NCBI RefSeq assembly: GCF_003325355.1
Contig: NZ_CP030850.1
Location: 1 to 64,000, forward strand
Direction of reading: 5' to 3'
Source of the DNA: Runella rosea
GTDB taxonomy: Bacteria; Bacteroidota; Bacteroidia; Cytophagales; Spirosomataceae
Length of the DNA: 64,000 nucleotides
Within the stretch, counting starts at the first letter, position 1. Each line of letters opens with the position of its first letter. The translations under genes were made by a program, and so were the position numbers. Of the stretch, positions 51,596 through 61,358 are shown piece after piece. The notes beneath the pieces were generated by a model. That model was not told the origin of the DNA. It searched no databases and saw nothing but the letters and a program-made list of their open reading frames with translations.

Positions 51596-52249
51596 TCAAT
51601 TATCCATTGGGTGTTTTTGGTTAAAGGTATCGAGCCAATCGTCCACTATTGAGTCATATCGAATTTCGTCCGGCATATCAAAAGATTGCATATTTTCGTC
51701 TTTTTCTGCAAGTTCGCCCAGCCATTTCAACGCGTCACTATCGTTGTTAAATAGTACTCTTATAGACTCAATTAGCTCTCTGCTTTTGCTTTTTATAATA
51801 TCTGCATTTTCCGATATCTTTGATATTGAAGAAAGTTCTTCAATTAATCTTTCGCTATTGGCAATTTTTTTTTGTGTCAATACTCTTACGTTTTCAGAGT
51901 CATAACAAAGGGGCGAATCTTCTTTCATTGAAAGAGCAACTTTATACGCATCTTCATAAGATCTATATTCGTGAACATGAATATCTAAAGCTGTTTTTGA
52001 CCCGCAACAAAAACCACTGGACTTATCAATTATTCCGCCAATAAAAAAAGCATTTTCGGAAATAAAAATTTCATTCATCCTCATTGTTTTAATTGCAATT
52101 AAAAACACCCTCCCCTCTAGTCCTTTTGTGATTTGCAAAAAAATCGTAAGAAGCCTTTCTTTGCTACCAAAGGTATATAAATCAGGTTCGACACTATCCA
52201 GCCTAAAATGTGTCAAATAATTTGCTTTGTCTACGTTTTTGAGGCCCAT
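51596..52249 (-). CDS. AT-rich moron protein, 217 aa, unknown
   Basis: No known family. Cys-bearing segment SGFCCGSKTALDIHVHEYRS at about residues 78-97; long helical C-terminal half. Base composition is more A/T-rich than the structural genes around it, and it has its own -7 box (52283-52290) and terminator, the usual form of a moron: a cargo gene between late genes that can be expressed in the lysogen. Start is fixed by the ATG at 52249. Confidence 0.72.
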   Translation of the reverse strand: MGLKNVDKANYLTHFRLDSVEPDLYTFGSKERLLTIFLQITKGLEGRVFLIAIKTMRMNEIFISENAFFIGGIIDKSSGFCCGSKTALDIHVHEYRSYEDAYKVALSMKEDSPLCYDSENVRVLTQKKIANSERLIEELSSISKISENADIIKSKSRELIESIRVLFNNDSDALKWLGELAEKDENMQSFDMPDEIRYDSIVDDWLDTFNQKHPMDN

Positions 52250-52282
52250 CGTATTTGTGTTTAAGTGCTTTATTTATTTTAA

Positions 52283-52290
52283 CAAAAATA
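52283..52290 (-). promoter_or_regulatory. Promoter -7 box before the moron
   Basis: TATTTTTG, 34 bases before the ATG. No obvious -33 element. Confidence 0.4.
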
Positions 52291-52298
52291 CCAAAAAA

Positions 52299-53093
52299 TT
52301 AGCAATAATTCAGCTCAGCTTCAGAATTATCAACGAGCCCAATTCGGTTGATATTCAGCGAAAGTGTCGGGTCGTATTCCAGCCTACCAATAGCGGCCAA
52401 ATTGGGTACATGCTCAATGCCATTGATATAGATTTTACTGTGCTGTTTGAGGGCTTCAATGGCCTCATTGGTGTCTTTGTCAGCCGGTGCAAAGGTCAAT
52501 GTTCGCGTCTTTTTGGAGTTAATGGAGTAGGCTCGTTCTTTACCAGTGGTTTCAGCCCTGTATACTTCCCCGTCAAAAACAGTTTCTTCAGCATTGTCCA
52601 AAATGGGTAAACGAAACTGCTGATAAAAACTCGGCAAAAAAGCGTAATAAACGCCGAATAAATGACTTTTTAGGTCATTTCGAAACTTCACTACCACCGT
52701 ATTAAGCCTCAAATAATCGGCGTCACTGATCACCTGTACAGTATTGGAGTAGTAACTGCCGATGCGCAGTTGATAACAACCATCCGCAACCGATGGGCCA
52801 ATAAAACTACCGTAGTTATGAAACTTTATTCCATCCTGAATGGTGAGCACACTTGCTGTACCGACATTGGTTACAAAAACACCCGCCAACGTGTACAGTT
52901 TTACATCCACAGGACTCGCACCGCCAATGGCCACAAAGTTGGGTGTATTGATGTAGAAATACGATGTTTCCCCCGTCACCAAAATAGGCATAGGATTATC
53001 GGCCTCATCGTCTTGTAAAGGGTGGGGGATGGGTACCAATGGCTCCGCATCGGCATTAAACCAGCGTAAGAAATTATGTCGGTTGAGTTTCAT
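52299..53093 (-). CDS. Tail-region protein, 264 aa
   Basis: Beta-rich soluble protein (VTGETSYFYINTPNFVAI, VDVKLYTLAGVFVTN) located between the chaperone pair and the tape-measure group. Might be a tail tube or distal-tail-type protein, but no family is clear. Its start overlaps the 111-residue frame end by 20 bases. Stop at 52299. Confidence 0.68.
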   Translation of the reverse strand: MKLNRHNFLRWFNADAEPLVPIPHPLQDDEADNPMPILVTGETSYFYINTPNFVAIGGASPVDVKLYTLAGVFVTNVGTASVLTIQDGIKFHNYGSFIGPSVADGCYQLRIGSYYSNTVQVISDADYLRLNTVVVKFRNDLKSHLFGVYYAFLPSFYQQFRLPILDNAEETVFDGEVYRAETTGKERAYSINSKKTRTLTFAPADKDTNEAIEALKQHSKIYINGIEHVPNLAAIGRLEYDPTLSLNINRIGLVDNSEAELNYC

Positions 53094-53409
53094 CGGGCGT
53101 TTTTTCGTTTCTGTTTTGATAGAATTCCATCTTGGTCAACAGTTCAAAGGCGGTAAGCTCTCGGGCATTTTTGCAGCCATTTTCTTCCAATATGGTCAGG
53201 GTATTTTGAAAGGCTTTCAAGTGTTGCACCAATACGTTTTTAGGGTGCTCTGGCGTGAAGATTGGAGGTTTGTCGGCACGTAGAAGACTTATGAACGCCG
53301 CCCTTTTTTCGGCCTGCGCTTTTTGGTTTTCGGGGTCAATGACACATTCACCCGCCGCAACAACGTATTTACGTCTTCGTTCCATTCGGGAGACGGATTG
53401 TCTATCCAT
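53074..53409 (-). CDS. Tail chaperone second frame, 111 aa (possible frameshift product)
   Basis: Open frame in -1 relation to the 189-residue gene, overlapping its last 121 bases. Its N-terminal part reads through the acidic tail of the other gene and is unlikely as a free start (MDRQSVSRMERRRKYV); its C-terminal part (EKRAAFISLLRADKPPIFTP...) looks like real protein. Best explained as the T half of a G/GT-like tail chaperone made by -1 slippage at about 53319-53325 (C AAA AAG). The fusion would be about 261 residues. An independent start at 53409 cannot be excluded. Confidence 0.55.
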   Translation of the reverse strand: MDRQSVSRMERRRKYVVAAGECVIDPENQKAQAEKRAAFISLLRADKPPIFTPEHPKNVLVQHLKAFQNTLTILEENGCKNARELTAFELLTKMEFYQNRNEKTPDETQPT

Positions 53410-53858
53410 TCGCTTTCCGTGCTCAGGAAAGAAGTGCTTGAGCTCTGATTCGAGTTTTTTTTTACGTCTTCTAAACTTTCGTTCAGAATAGCGGCCGTCA
53501 GCCCGTCAGCCGAACATCGTTCCACAATTTCCATCAGATAATCATGGTCGTAACTTTTCAACGGCTCACTGTCAATGGTGGCAATCAGGCAGGCCCACGC
53601 ACAATGCAATGGATTGAAATTCATGGCCATGTTCTGAAGCGTGTAGTCGGCATTTTCTAACTCAATAACAGCTCCCGCCAAATCGTCCGACCGCAAACGA
53701 AGAATAGCTCCTGAGTAGTGGCGTCGCACATCTTCAATGGTTGAGCCAGTCCCTGATTGATTGATAAGGTAATAATTAAACCAGTTATCGGCCACGGCGG
53801 GCATTGACATAGAATCCCACAGGTCCAGCGTCAGGGTGTTGAGCTTAATTTTTTTCAT
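53289..53858 (-). CDS. Tail assembly chaperone-like protein, 189 aa
   Basis: Acidic to neutral helical protein (YLINQSGTGSTIEDVRRHYS, AGAVIELENADYTLQNMAMN) with a basic end (TKKRRPKKGRRS). Position ahead of the tape measure and its overlap with a -1 frame suggest a lambda gpG-like tail chaperone. Its last codons include two near-slippery runs: C AAA AAG (53319-53325) and G AAA AAA (53304-53310). Family not proven by motif. Confidence 0.6.
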   Translation of the reverse strand: MKKIKLNTLTLDLWDSMSMPAVADNWFNYYLINQSGTGSTIEDVRRHYSGAILRLRSDDLAGAVIELENADYTLQNMAMNFNPLHCAWACLIATIDSEPLKSYDHDYLMEIVERCSADGLTAAILNESLEDVKKNSNQSSSTSFLSTESEWIDNPSPEWNEDVNTLLRRVNVSLTPKTKKRRPKKGRRS

Positions 53859-54129
53859 TTGTCAGAATGATTCGGGGTAGAATATAAGAAACAATCACGG
53901 CGCAGATAAGCCCCGCAGCGGCAAGCGAAAAGGCGTAGCTAAAACTTAGTGAGGGTTTGGTTTCGTACCAAAGACAAATCAGGCTAAGCCAAAACGAAAG
54001 GCAGAAATAACAGGCTGGCTTTTTGAGATAACCTTCCAGCTTGGCAATCACCTTCCATTTGTAAGCCAAAAACAGTACACCCGTACAAAACAGGGCAACG
54101 ACAAAAACGAGTGTGGCTAAGTTGAGCAT
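53845..54129 (-). CDS. Small membrane protein, 94 aa
   Basis: Three membrane segments and a KKPACYFCLSFW segment with a CxxC pair in the cytoplasmic or loop part. Lies among tail genes, which is unusual for a virion part; could be a moron or an assembly-linked membrane factor. Its end overlaps the next gene start by 14 bases and its start overlaps the previous gene end. Confidence 0.65.
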   Translation of the reverse strand: MLNLATLVFVVALFCTGVLFLAYKWKVIAKLEGYLKKPACYFCLSFWLSLICLWYETKPSLSFSYAFSLAAAGLICAVIVSYILPRIILTNEKN

Positions 54130-54701
54130 GGAGAGTAATATTTGGCGGTAAAAGTTAATTTCATGGCGGCATAAGGGTATTTCAGATAGCGCACGTCGAC
54201 CTTTGAAACATCATAGCCGCGAAATACTTCCATTGGCTCATCGGTGTATTCGTCAAAGGACTTTAGGCAAGAAAGGCGACGTAGCTTTTCCATCAGATCG
54301 GCCTTTAGATTCTCTGTGTATGGGTAGTCCGACTTATACATAAAATTGAGAGCGCCCAGATTGGCCCATACAATTATGGACAATGGCCGATTTGCCTCCG
54401 TACGAGCATTGCGACGCCCAACATCGCCCTCGGGATACTTTTCAGGGCCTTCGATTTTGATAAATGCCTGTGAGACTACAAAGTCATTTTCCAAAACACC
54501 AAAATATTCCCCTTCACCAGTATAGGCAAATGGAAGCGTTCTGGGTTTGTCACCAAGGCCAGTAACTTGTGACCAGGCACGTCCATAGACATGCTCAATC
54601 CAAACCACATCACCCAACAGGTCGGTGATTTTCTGAATCACACCGTCAATTCCTACGGCATTGGGAATTTGGGTGATGCTAACGGGGCTCTTTGGGTGCA
54701 T
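54117..54701 (-). CDS. Tail-completion/terminator-like protein, 194 aa
   Basis: No clear motif, but size, soluble mixed alpha/beta nature, and place after the neck-like 151-residue gene and before the tail chaperone group suit a tail terminator or completion protein. The ATG at 54701 is used; a TTG at 54722 lengthens it by 7 residues. Left copy is frameshifted. Confidence 0.65.
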   Translation of the reverse strand: MHPKSPVSITQIPNAVGIDGVIQKITDLLGDVVWIEHVYGRAWSQVTGLGDKPRTLPFAYTGEGEYFGVLENDFVVSQAFIKIEGPEKYPEGDVGRRNARTEANRPLSIIVWANLGALNFMYKSDYPYTENLKADLMEKLRRLSCLKSFDEYTDEPMEVFRGYDVSKVDVRYLKYPYAAMKLTFTAKYYSPCST

Positions 54702-55134
54702 AAGTGTCAATTTTTTGCTCAAATTGTTTTACCAACGTTTCTTCGATAATTTCCGAGGCTTCATTAATATTTCTATCGGTAAGCCCTAGAATCTCCTCTC
54801 CGTATTTACCAACCAGTGCGGGCGTTTTGGGGTCGGTGGCATCCATTTCAAAGGCGTTTTGATGGGTTTTCACAAAAATACTTCTGTGAAAATCCCCTTC
54901 GTCTTTTAGTGTAACGCGGTCGGATGGTTGATTCTTAGCCTGCTTGACGGCTACGGTGAACGGCACGTACGGCGGCGTAATGCGCTGACCGTTCGCGCTT
55001 AGCCCGGCATTGAGTTGGTCGGTGTTGAGGTCTTCGATTTCTGCTTTGTGGGCTTCGACCGAGGCTTTGACCATGGCCGCAATGTCGAGGGAGGTTAGTC
55101 CGTCCAGAAGTCCGATAAACGCTTTTGCTACCAT
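54679..55134 (-). CDS. Head-tail connector-like protein, 151 aa (right copy)
   Basis: Identical to 7174-7629, described there. Confidence 0.7.
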   Translation of the reverse strand: MVAKAFIGLLDGLTSLDIAAMVKASVEAHKAEIEDLNTDQLNAGLSANGQRITPPYVPFTVAVKQAKNQPSDRVTLKDEGDFHRSIFVKTHQNAFEMDATDPKTPALVGKYGEEILGLTDRNINEASEIIEETLVKQFEQKIDTYAPKEPR

Positions 55135-55145
55135 TTTGCATAGAT

Positions 55146-56426
55146 TTAGATGGCTCCGGTTCTGACCGCATACCCAGCATCATTACACGGCAAACAAACA
55201 CCCGAAAGTCCAGAAAAATCAAAGCTCAGGGCATCCACAACCTTTTCTAGTTGCTTGTGCGGGTTCCCGTATTTATTGGACTCCGACGAAAGCTCAGTAA
55301 AGGCGAGATTGGACGCATCCCCCGCGGTGGTATTGTTGCGAAGCGTGAACATGATTTCTTGCAATAGATTCACCTTCAACGTTTCAGCGATGGCCGAAGC
55401 AAAGTTTCCCTTTTGCCGAATTGCCAAATCGGTAACGTCACAATGAATACCAAAAATCAAGTTTAAGCCCCAATTGGTGTAGTTACAAAACTCCATATCG
55501 GCTTCCATCCATGTCTGAGTTTTGTCTTCCTCCAATAGTCCAACCGTCACGGCAATTGGGCGCACCGAAATGTAAGGCGACCAGAATGAGCGATTGGTGG
55601 CGTTCGGGTGGCCACAGCCCGCGCAGTCGCTACCCAGAAAGTCCCAAATGGCGCTGTATGCAGTCCCAACCAAGTCGGATTCATAATACCCAATTGTATA
55701 ATAAGCATCTGGTGAAAATACCAGATTTGGGTTTTTGGCCTCAATCTTAAAATCAAAGTATTGAAAGCGCTTAGTGTTGGAATAGGCGGCCGTAACAGTA
55801 CCCAAAGCGGCATTTTGTGAACTATGGTAGAGATAAAGCGTTAGGGACTGGCTGGCCGACAGTTGAACCCCAACCTTTTGTAGAATCATCAATACATCTT
55901 CATAAGTACCTTTGATTTGAAACCCTACAAATCGGCCCTGTTTCGCAATTGTCGTGGCGCCTTCTCCGTAAAAAAGCTGCTTTTCGGTAAGCAGTGATTT
56001 GTATGCACCAGCATTCTTCTTGTTGGTCAATAGCGTATTGAACACGCTTGATACGGAATCGGCATACTTTCGGCGCAGGAATTCAGCTAAAAGGCTGGTT
56101 GGCTCCCACCACTCCGAATCTTCCTCCTCTACGGATTTGCCAATATTGGCATCTTGAAGTGACTTGTAATACTTGTACACTTTGGCAACAACTTGACCTT
56201 TTTTGTAGGTGGCTGCATCGCTGTATTCTGGCGTTTTAGTAAATGGGTTTGCCTCCATGACAGCCTCAATGTTGCGAAGCGTCAAAAGTGGGTGCATTCC
56301 GTCGATATACAACCCGCTCGTACTTGTCAACAGGTCGGCCGTAAGCGCAGCGTCGTTATCATCAAACGAAGGTCGGAACCCTACCAGGCCCACCATTTCG
56401 GATTGAATGTCTTTGATTCTAATCAT
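55146..56426 (-). CDS. Structural protein, 426 aa (right copy)
   Basis: Identical to 7641-8921, described there. Confidence 0.75.
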   Translation of the reverse strand: MIRIKDIQSEMVGLVGFRPSFDDNDAALTADLLTSTSGLYIDGMHPLLTLRNIEAVMEANPFTKTPEYSDAATYKKGQVVAKVYKYYKSLQDANIGKSVEEEDSEWWEPTSLLAEFLRRKYADSVSSVFNTLLTNKKNAGAYKSLLTEKQLFYGEGATTIAKQGRFVGFQIKGTYEDVLMILQKVGVQLSASQSLTLYLYHSSQNAALGTVTAAYSNTKRFQYFDFKIEAKNPNLVFSPDAYYTIGYYESDLVGTAYSAIWDFLGSDCAGCGHPNATNRSFWSPYISVRPIAVTVGLLEEDKTQTWMEADMEFCNYTNWGLNLIFGIHCDVTDLAIRQKGNFASAIAETLKVNLLQEIMFTLRNNTTAGDASNLAFTELSSESNKYGNPHKQLEKVVDALSFDFSGLSGVCLPCNDAGYAVRTGAI

Positions 56427-56449
56427 TGAATTGATTGGGTTTTAACAAA

Positions 56450-56479
56450 ATTCCCCCGCCACAACGCGGACGGGGGAAT
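56450..56479 (-). terminator. Attenuating hairpin after capsid (right copy)
   Basis: Same as 8945-8974. Confidence 0.65.
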
Positions 56480-56520
56480 GTGAACTAACTGTTCGTTCTA
56501 CAAATGGCAAATCAAAAAAC

Positions 56521-57567
56521 TTACGCCGTTGCCGAGGCCTTCACAACCACCGAACGGTTGGTTGTTGAGCTGTACGCTTTAACGGCGGCAAAGTCGGCAG
56601 CAAAATCCCATTGACGGACATACACACGCTCAAAGCCTGCACCATAGGTGCCTGAGAGGTCTTTGTATTTGCCCGTAAACAGTACGCCCCATTTCATACC
56701 GAATGGGTCCACCCACGTAAACATGAAGCGACCCTCTTCGTAAGAACCCTCACCAGTTACGCCACCAGACTTCGAACGGGCATCGTGTTCGACGTAGTTC
56801 AAAAGCCCCAGTGTTCCTTTCGGAGCTAAGTAGTGAAGTTCTACATCTGAACCAGAAGGAGCAATACCTGTATCAAAGGATATGTCAAAGCCCGCACCGA
56901 GCATTGAAAGGTTTTGTCCCTGATATTGGCCCATGGTTTTGCGGTACAACTCTTGAGCGTACGCTCCAACGTTTGCAAAATCATGGTAAGGACCAGTCAA
57001 TTGCATCTCACGCAAATAAGCGGGCATCTTGATATAAAAATCGTTGATGGCAGCGGTTACTTTATTGGTTGAGCCATTGATGGTCAAACCCAAAATAGAT
57101 GTTGCTGGCAACGCCTGGTTGATTGACGCCTCCAAAAATGCAACCAAATACGCCGAAAGACTGTCGCTGTCGGTACCGTACACGGCACGCAGGTTGTTTT
57201 CCAAATCAAAAGCCAATTGCTGAGCGGCATCAAACCAGTTGGATGCGTTATAAGCACCTACTGACACAATCGAAAATGTACGCGTAAACCAGTTTAAACC
57301 CACAACCGCCGATTGCGACTGAGTAGGCGTAACATCCAGCGCACGTACTGTGCCGATTTCGGGGTCAAAGCGCTTTAAAACAGCGACTTCAACGGGGCGT
57401 TTCGGGTCACGCATTTTCACGAGCTCGCTTGCGCGAACTACGCGGTTGGTACCCTCCATGAATCCTTGTACGATTCCCATTTCTGGCTTACGGAGTTCAT
57501 CCTGTTTGAATGTATCCGTAGCAATGGAGGTACCCTTTTGAAATATGGTTGCATCTAAAAGAGCCAT
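56521..57567 (-). CDS. Major capsid protein, 348 aa (right copy)
   Basis: Identical to 9016-10062, described there. Confidence 0.75.
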   Translation of the reverse strand: MALLDATIFQKGTSIATDTFKQDELRKPEMGIVQGFMEGTNRVVRASELVKMRDPKRPVEVAVLKRFDPEIGTVRALDVTPTQSQSAVVGLNWFTRTFSIVSVGAYNASNWFDAAQQLAFDLENNLRAVYGTDSDSLSAYLVAFLEASINQALPATSILGLTINGSTNKVTAAINDFYIKMPAYLREMQLTGPYHDFANVGAYAQELYRKTMGQYQGQNLSMLGAGFDISFDTGIAPSGSDVELHYLAPKGTLGLLNYVEHDARSKSGGVTGEGSYEEGRFMFTWVDPFGMKWGVLFTGKYKDLSGTYGAGFERVYVRQWDFAADFAAVKAYSSTTNRSVVVKASATA

Positions 57568-57663
57568 TGTACTAAAAAGTTGACGGTTAGAAAATTGATT
57601 TCGTTTCCGTCGCTTGTGGTTGGTCGGTTGGTCGCCTGACTGGCCTTTGATGCACTGTTTTGA

Positions 57664-58527
57664 TTACGCTAAAGTGGGGTTCACTTTCTCGTATTCAGCA
57701 AATTCTTTGTTAAATTCTTCGCTGCCCTGCGCTATTCCTTGTTCAGCTAATGCCTTCTGGAATTCAGCAAACGGCACGCCGTACTTTCCACCAGAACCGC
57801 CAGTAGGATTACTACCTGTTCCGCCCTGTTGGTGAGAATTGGGAGCCAAAAGCGGCCCGTAAAACTGCTTGGTGATTGCATCTACACCGAGCGGTTTGCC
57901 AGCGGCATCGGCCAGCGCTTTGCCATCTTCCCCGTAAAAAGCCAACGAACCGTCTGAGGTTTCTTCGGCTTTCATACCCAAAAGAGAAGCCCGAACTAGA
58001 TTTCTTTGCGCCTGTCGGTAGGCTTCAATTTCTTCGTTGGTCTTCAAATGGGCGGGAACAGCAATGTTCAAAGAATTGATATGAGCGTCTATCGTGGCCT
58101 TTTTTGTGCGCTCAAAAAGGGCCTTTTCCTTATTAGCGATAGAATCAAGTAACTCTTTGTTTTTGTCCTCCAAAGCCTTGATGCGCGAATCATTAAGGTC
58201 TTTGTCGGTTTGATTTTGGTCGGTCGGCATGGTGATACGTTTTTTTATTTCTTCGGGAAAAAAGTCAAGTTCTTTTATGCCATCGGGCTTTTGAACTCCA
58301 AGAACATCAGAAAGGGCTTTGCTCCAATCGGTGTGATTTCGTTTGGTAGCTTCGCCATCTCCTTCTTTTTTGGCATCGGCAATGGCTTTGTCAAAATCAG
58401 CCTGTGGCTTAATGACAAACCCTTTGCTGGTTAGATGCGTTTGGATTTCAGCCACTCGGGCGTCAAAAAGCTGATTGGCTAAATCGGGGTTGGCCGCAAG
58501 TAGTGTGAGTAATTCTGCTAAGGTCAT
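57664..58527 (-). CDS. Scaffold-like protein, 287 aa (right copy)
   Basis: Identical to 10159-11022, described there. Confidence 0.65.
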   Translation of the reverse strand: MTLAELLTLLAANPDLANQLFDARVAEIQTHLTSKGFVIKPQADFDKAIADAKKEGDGEATKRNHTDWSKALSDVLGVQKPDGIKELDFFPEEIKKRITMPTDQNQTDKDLNDSRIKALEDKNKELLDSIANKEKALFERTKKATIDAHINSLNIAVPAHLKTNEEIEAYRQAQRNLVRASLLGMKAEETSDGSLAFYGEDGKALADAAGKPLGVDAITKQFYGPLLAPNSHQQGGTGSNPTGGSGGKYGVPFAEFQKALAEQGIAQGSEEFNKEFAEYEKVNPTLA

Positions 58528-58555
58528 TTTGCTTGGGTGTTAAAATGGGTAAAAA

Positions 58556-58948
58556 TTATTCAGGCTTGTGCAAAACCTTGGTTTCGATATTGCCAAGCTT
58601 TTTCAATGAAGCCATGTAAGACTCAAATTCATCGGCATGTACAACTACCACAGCCCCAGTCATTTTTTCAGCAACACGGGTAGTTTGACCTGTTTTCAGG
58701 TACTTCTCAATGACGTACACATTTGCAAGGTCTTTACCCTTCACGGTCACACTTTCAGATTTGTCCATTGAGTGCTCAAAGGTTTTATCTTCTGGTACCG
58801 TCTCCGTTGGGGGAGGCGTTGAGGCCGCTGCGTTGGTCAGGTCAACCACGGGCGTTTCAGGCAACTTGTCTAACGGCTTGGGATCCGATGGGTTTGTTTT
58901 GGCCGTCTCCGTTGGGGGAGGCGTTGAGGCCGCTGCGTTGGTTTGCAT
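58556..58948 (-). CDS. Repeat-bearing small protein, 130 aa (right copy)
   Basis: Identical to 11051-11443, with direct repeats at 58798-58837 and 58903-58942. Confidence 0.65.
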   Translation of the reverse strand: MQTNAAASTPPPTETAKTNPSDPKPLDKLPETPVVDLTNAAASTPPPTETVPEDKTFEHSMDKSESVTVKGKDLANVYVIEKYLKTGQTTRVAEKMTGAVVVVHADEFESYMASLKKLGNIETKVLHKPE

Positions 58949-60572
58949 AGCGAATTAATTGTGTTTGAATTGAAGAAAGCTTTTTTGAGAGGGTTGCTTT
59001 GGCACCAAACTCCTCAATGGTGGTATTGTTATCTAGCTCGAATTGCTCAATGAGCTGAGGCAAATCGGCCTTGATTTTGTATTCAACAGACGTGGGGTCG
59101 AGCAGCGATAGCGACAAATTGCGGTAAGGCTCCAACAATCGCATGATGGCCAGACGCTTTTCCTGTGTGTCGTTGTTGCGAACAATGAGGGCTTCAATTT
59201 TCTTCAGCTGCTCATCTAGTAGGTACACCGGCAAGCCAGTTGCTTTCATGCGGTCAAATTCATCCAGCATATCCGTCAACGTTTCCAAATGGTACTGGTT
59301 GCCATTTTTGAAAACATAGCTAACAAATGCATTCCCATAACGAAGTTTGGCCGCTGTGGAAATGATAAAGGTTCTCACTGCCTGCATATTTTCGGCCCAA
59401 TAATTCAACTTGGATTTGCGGGCCTCAAACTCGTCGCGTATCTGGTCTTCGTTGACGGCATCTTTGCGGGTATCCTGCTTTTTCTTGCCAGTCAACATTT
59501 CATACAAGCGCTTTTCTAACTCGTCATTCTTCTTGGTATAATATTCCAAAGGAGCGGTTGACGCTTCGATAAAAGAGGCCACCTTCGTAATACCTTCTTT
59601 CATCATGGCAGGCTTGATAAAGTAGGTTGTGCCAGGTCCACGGTGTTTTTTGGATTCGCATTCTGGACAGGGTTTATACTCATTGCTTGTGCCAATACGG
59701 AAAAAACCGCCATTACAGCGGTGACCTTCGCTTGATACATAATTGCAAGATTCCTCGGGCACCTGCATGGAAGGAAAAGCGGCGTACAGGTCAACATCGT
59801 GCTCGAAAGCCCGCTGCATGGCGTAGCGGTCAAGACGTGAAACCAGCGGAATGACGGGCCCCAATGTGCGAAGCCCATTTGAATCGGAAAGTACATCATT
59901 CCAAATCAAACAGGCAGGGCAAAACCCTAGAAAGTGCGGCACTTCGGATTTGAATTCAAAAGTGTCTTTATCGAAAATGCGATAAAAAGCGTCGTCAATG
60001 GCCACGAAACCCGAATCGGTTTTGTAAATAATCAGGTCGACGTTTCCAGTGGTGTCTTTCTGGGCATCGTGCACTTGGTCGGCCTCCACAAATGTCACGA
60101 ACGGCTCTGGGAAAAGCGTTGTTTGTTCGGCTGGCAAATCCAGTACTGCAAAAGTGGTCGGCTGCTCTAACGCAAGGTTGAATACGCGGTCAGAGTCGAT
60201 ACTGCCCAATTTGCTTTTGTGTAAAAATTCCCGAAAGTCTTGGGCCAGTTCGGGAGTAGCAAACTGAAATTCTTCGTAGCGATCATTAGCCGTAAAGACG
60301 CGGTTGAGTTCATCAGCCGCGTCTTGTATGATGTTGGTCGAAACCAACGGTATGTCAAAGACCTTCCAAAAAGTATCCTGTTTTTTAGGAACCGTGATAA
60401 TGGAATGCACCTTGTCACGAAACCGAAAGAAGTGAGAACCCAAATCACCGATACGCGTAGCGTTACGGGCGTGGAATCTACACCAGGCATTGTCAGCAGC
60501 GGCAACTTTAAGAATCGCTTGATTCTTTGGCTGCTTTATTCTTTCCCGTATCGCGTCTTGTGAGTATGCCAC
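58857..60572 (-). CDS. Portal-like protein, 571 aa (right copy)
   Basis: Identical to 11352-13067, described there. Confidence 0.7.
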   Translation of the reverse strand: MAYSQDAIRERIKQPKNQAILKVAAADNAWCRFHARNATRIGDLGSHFFRFRDKVHSIITVPKKQDTFWKVFDIPLVSTNIIQDAADELNRVFTANDRYEEFQFATPELAQDFREFLHKSKLGSIDSDRVFNLALEQPTTFAVLDLPAEQTTLFPEPFVTFVEADQVHDAQKDTTGNVDLIIYKTDSGFVAIDDAFYRIFDKDTFEFKSEVPHFLGFCPACLIWNDVLSDSNGLRTLGPVIPLVSRLDRYAMQRAFEHDVDLYAAFPSMQVPEESCNYVSSEGHRCNGGFFRIGTSNEYKPCPECESKKHRGPGTTYFIKPAMMKEGITKVASFIEASTAPLEYYTKKNDELEKRLYEMLTGKKKQDTRKDAVNEDQIRDEFEARKSKLNYWAENMQAVRTFIISTAAKLRYGNAFVSYVFKNGNQYHLETLTDMLDEFDRMKATGLPVYLLDEQLKKIEALIVRNNDTQEKRLAIMRLLEPYRNLSLSLLDPTSVEYKIKADLPQLIEQFELDNNTTIEEFGAKATLSKKLSSIQTQLIRYANQRSGLNASPNGDGQNKPIGSQAVRQVA

Positions 60573-60720
60573 TTTCGTTGAATTCGTAGTTTTTATCCTC
60601 TTTGCTTAGTTCCCAACATTTGCTGTTTGAATTATTCTGAATCTCAAAAATCTTCAAAGCGTGTTGGTAGTCGGTTTCGAGCGGTATGCCCTCCACCGAC
60701 ACGAGTTTCACCTTAATCAT
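60508..60720 (-). CDS. Small hypothetical protein, 70 aa (right copy)
   Basis: Identical to 13003-13215. Confidence 0.6.
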   Translation of the reverse strand: MIKVKLVSVEGIPLETDYQHALKIFEIQNNSNSKCWELSKEDKNYEFNESGILTRRDTGKNKAAKESSDS

Positions 60721-61358
60721 TATTGAAGCAAATCAAACGGTGAGAAAGCAATATCCACAAGTTCGGTGCCGACTGACCATCCGTAAGGAAGCATAAAAGA
60801 GCCAGTTGCATAATCCCAATCATCTTCAATTGATTTGATAGGGTCAGAGATTTGCGCAGAATAGATAGGAATCCCAAAATAGTTTGTAGAGCTCTTTTTG
60901 GCCCGAACCATGTTGTTTTCATACATGGGCATGAAAGCCAACTTGGTCGGCTGCCCAAAGCGGTTGGAAAGCGCAAACATTTTGCGGATTTCAGCAATGT
61001 CAGCAGCGGTAATACTGTCTAAACGAAAAGGAACAGACACGGGCGCGCCATTAGCCAAACGCCCCATACGACGCGCAGATTGAGTGTCAACCACACGAGC
61101 TTCTGTTGCGGGGATGGCGAAGTTTTCAAGTTCTGGTGTAATGACAATGCGAGAGGTAGTGGTCAAAGCCAGACGGGCAGTCCAAACGGATTGCAAAGCA
61201 ATGTCGGTTTCGGCCGTGGCGGAGGTGGTAAAATCGGCAGTACCCAAAATCTGCATAAATGCCAGCTTTACTTCTTTGCCGGGATGCTTACAAATGTTTT
61301 GAGTTAAAGAGGCAACCGTGGCAATGGTTGGGCTACAGTTATAAATGAGTGACGACAT
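60720..61358 (-). CDS. Head-operon protein, 212 aa (right copy)
   Basis: Identical to 13215-13853. Confidence 0.65.
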   Translation of the reverse strand: MSSLIYNCSPTIATVASLTQNICKHPGKEVKLAFMQILGTADFTTSATAETDIALQSVWTARLALTTTSRIVITPELENFAIPATEARVVDTQSARRMGRLANGAPVSVPFRLDSITAADIAEIRKMFALSNRFGQPTKLAFMPMYENNMVRAKKSSTNYFGIPIYSAQISDPIKSIEDDWDYATGSFMLPYGWSVGTELVDIAFSPFDLLQ

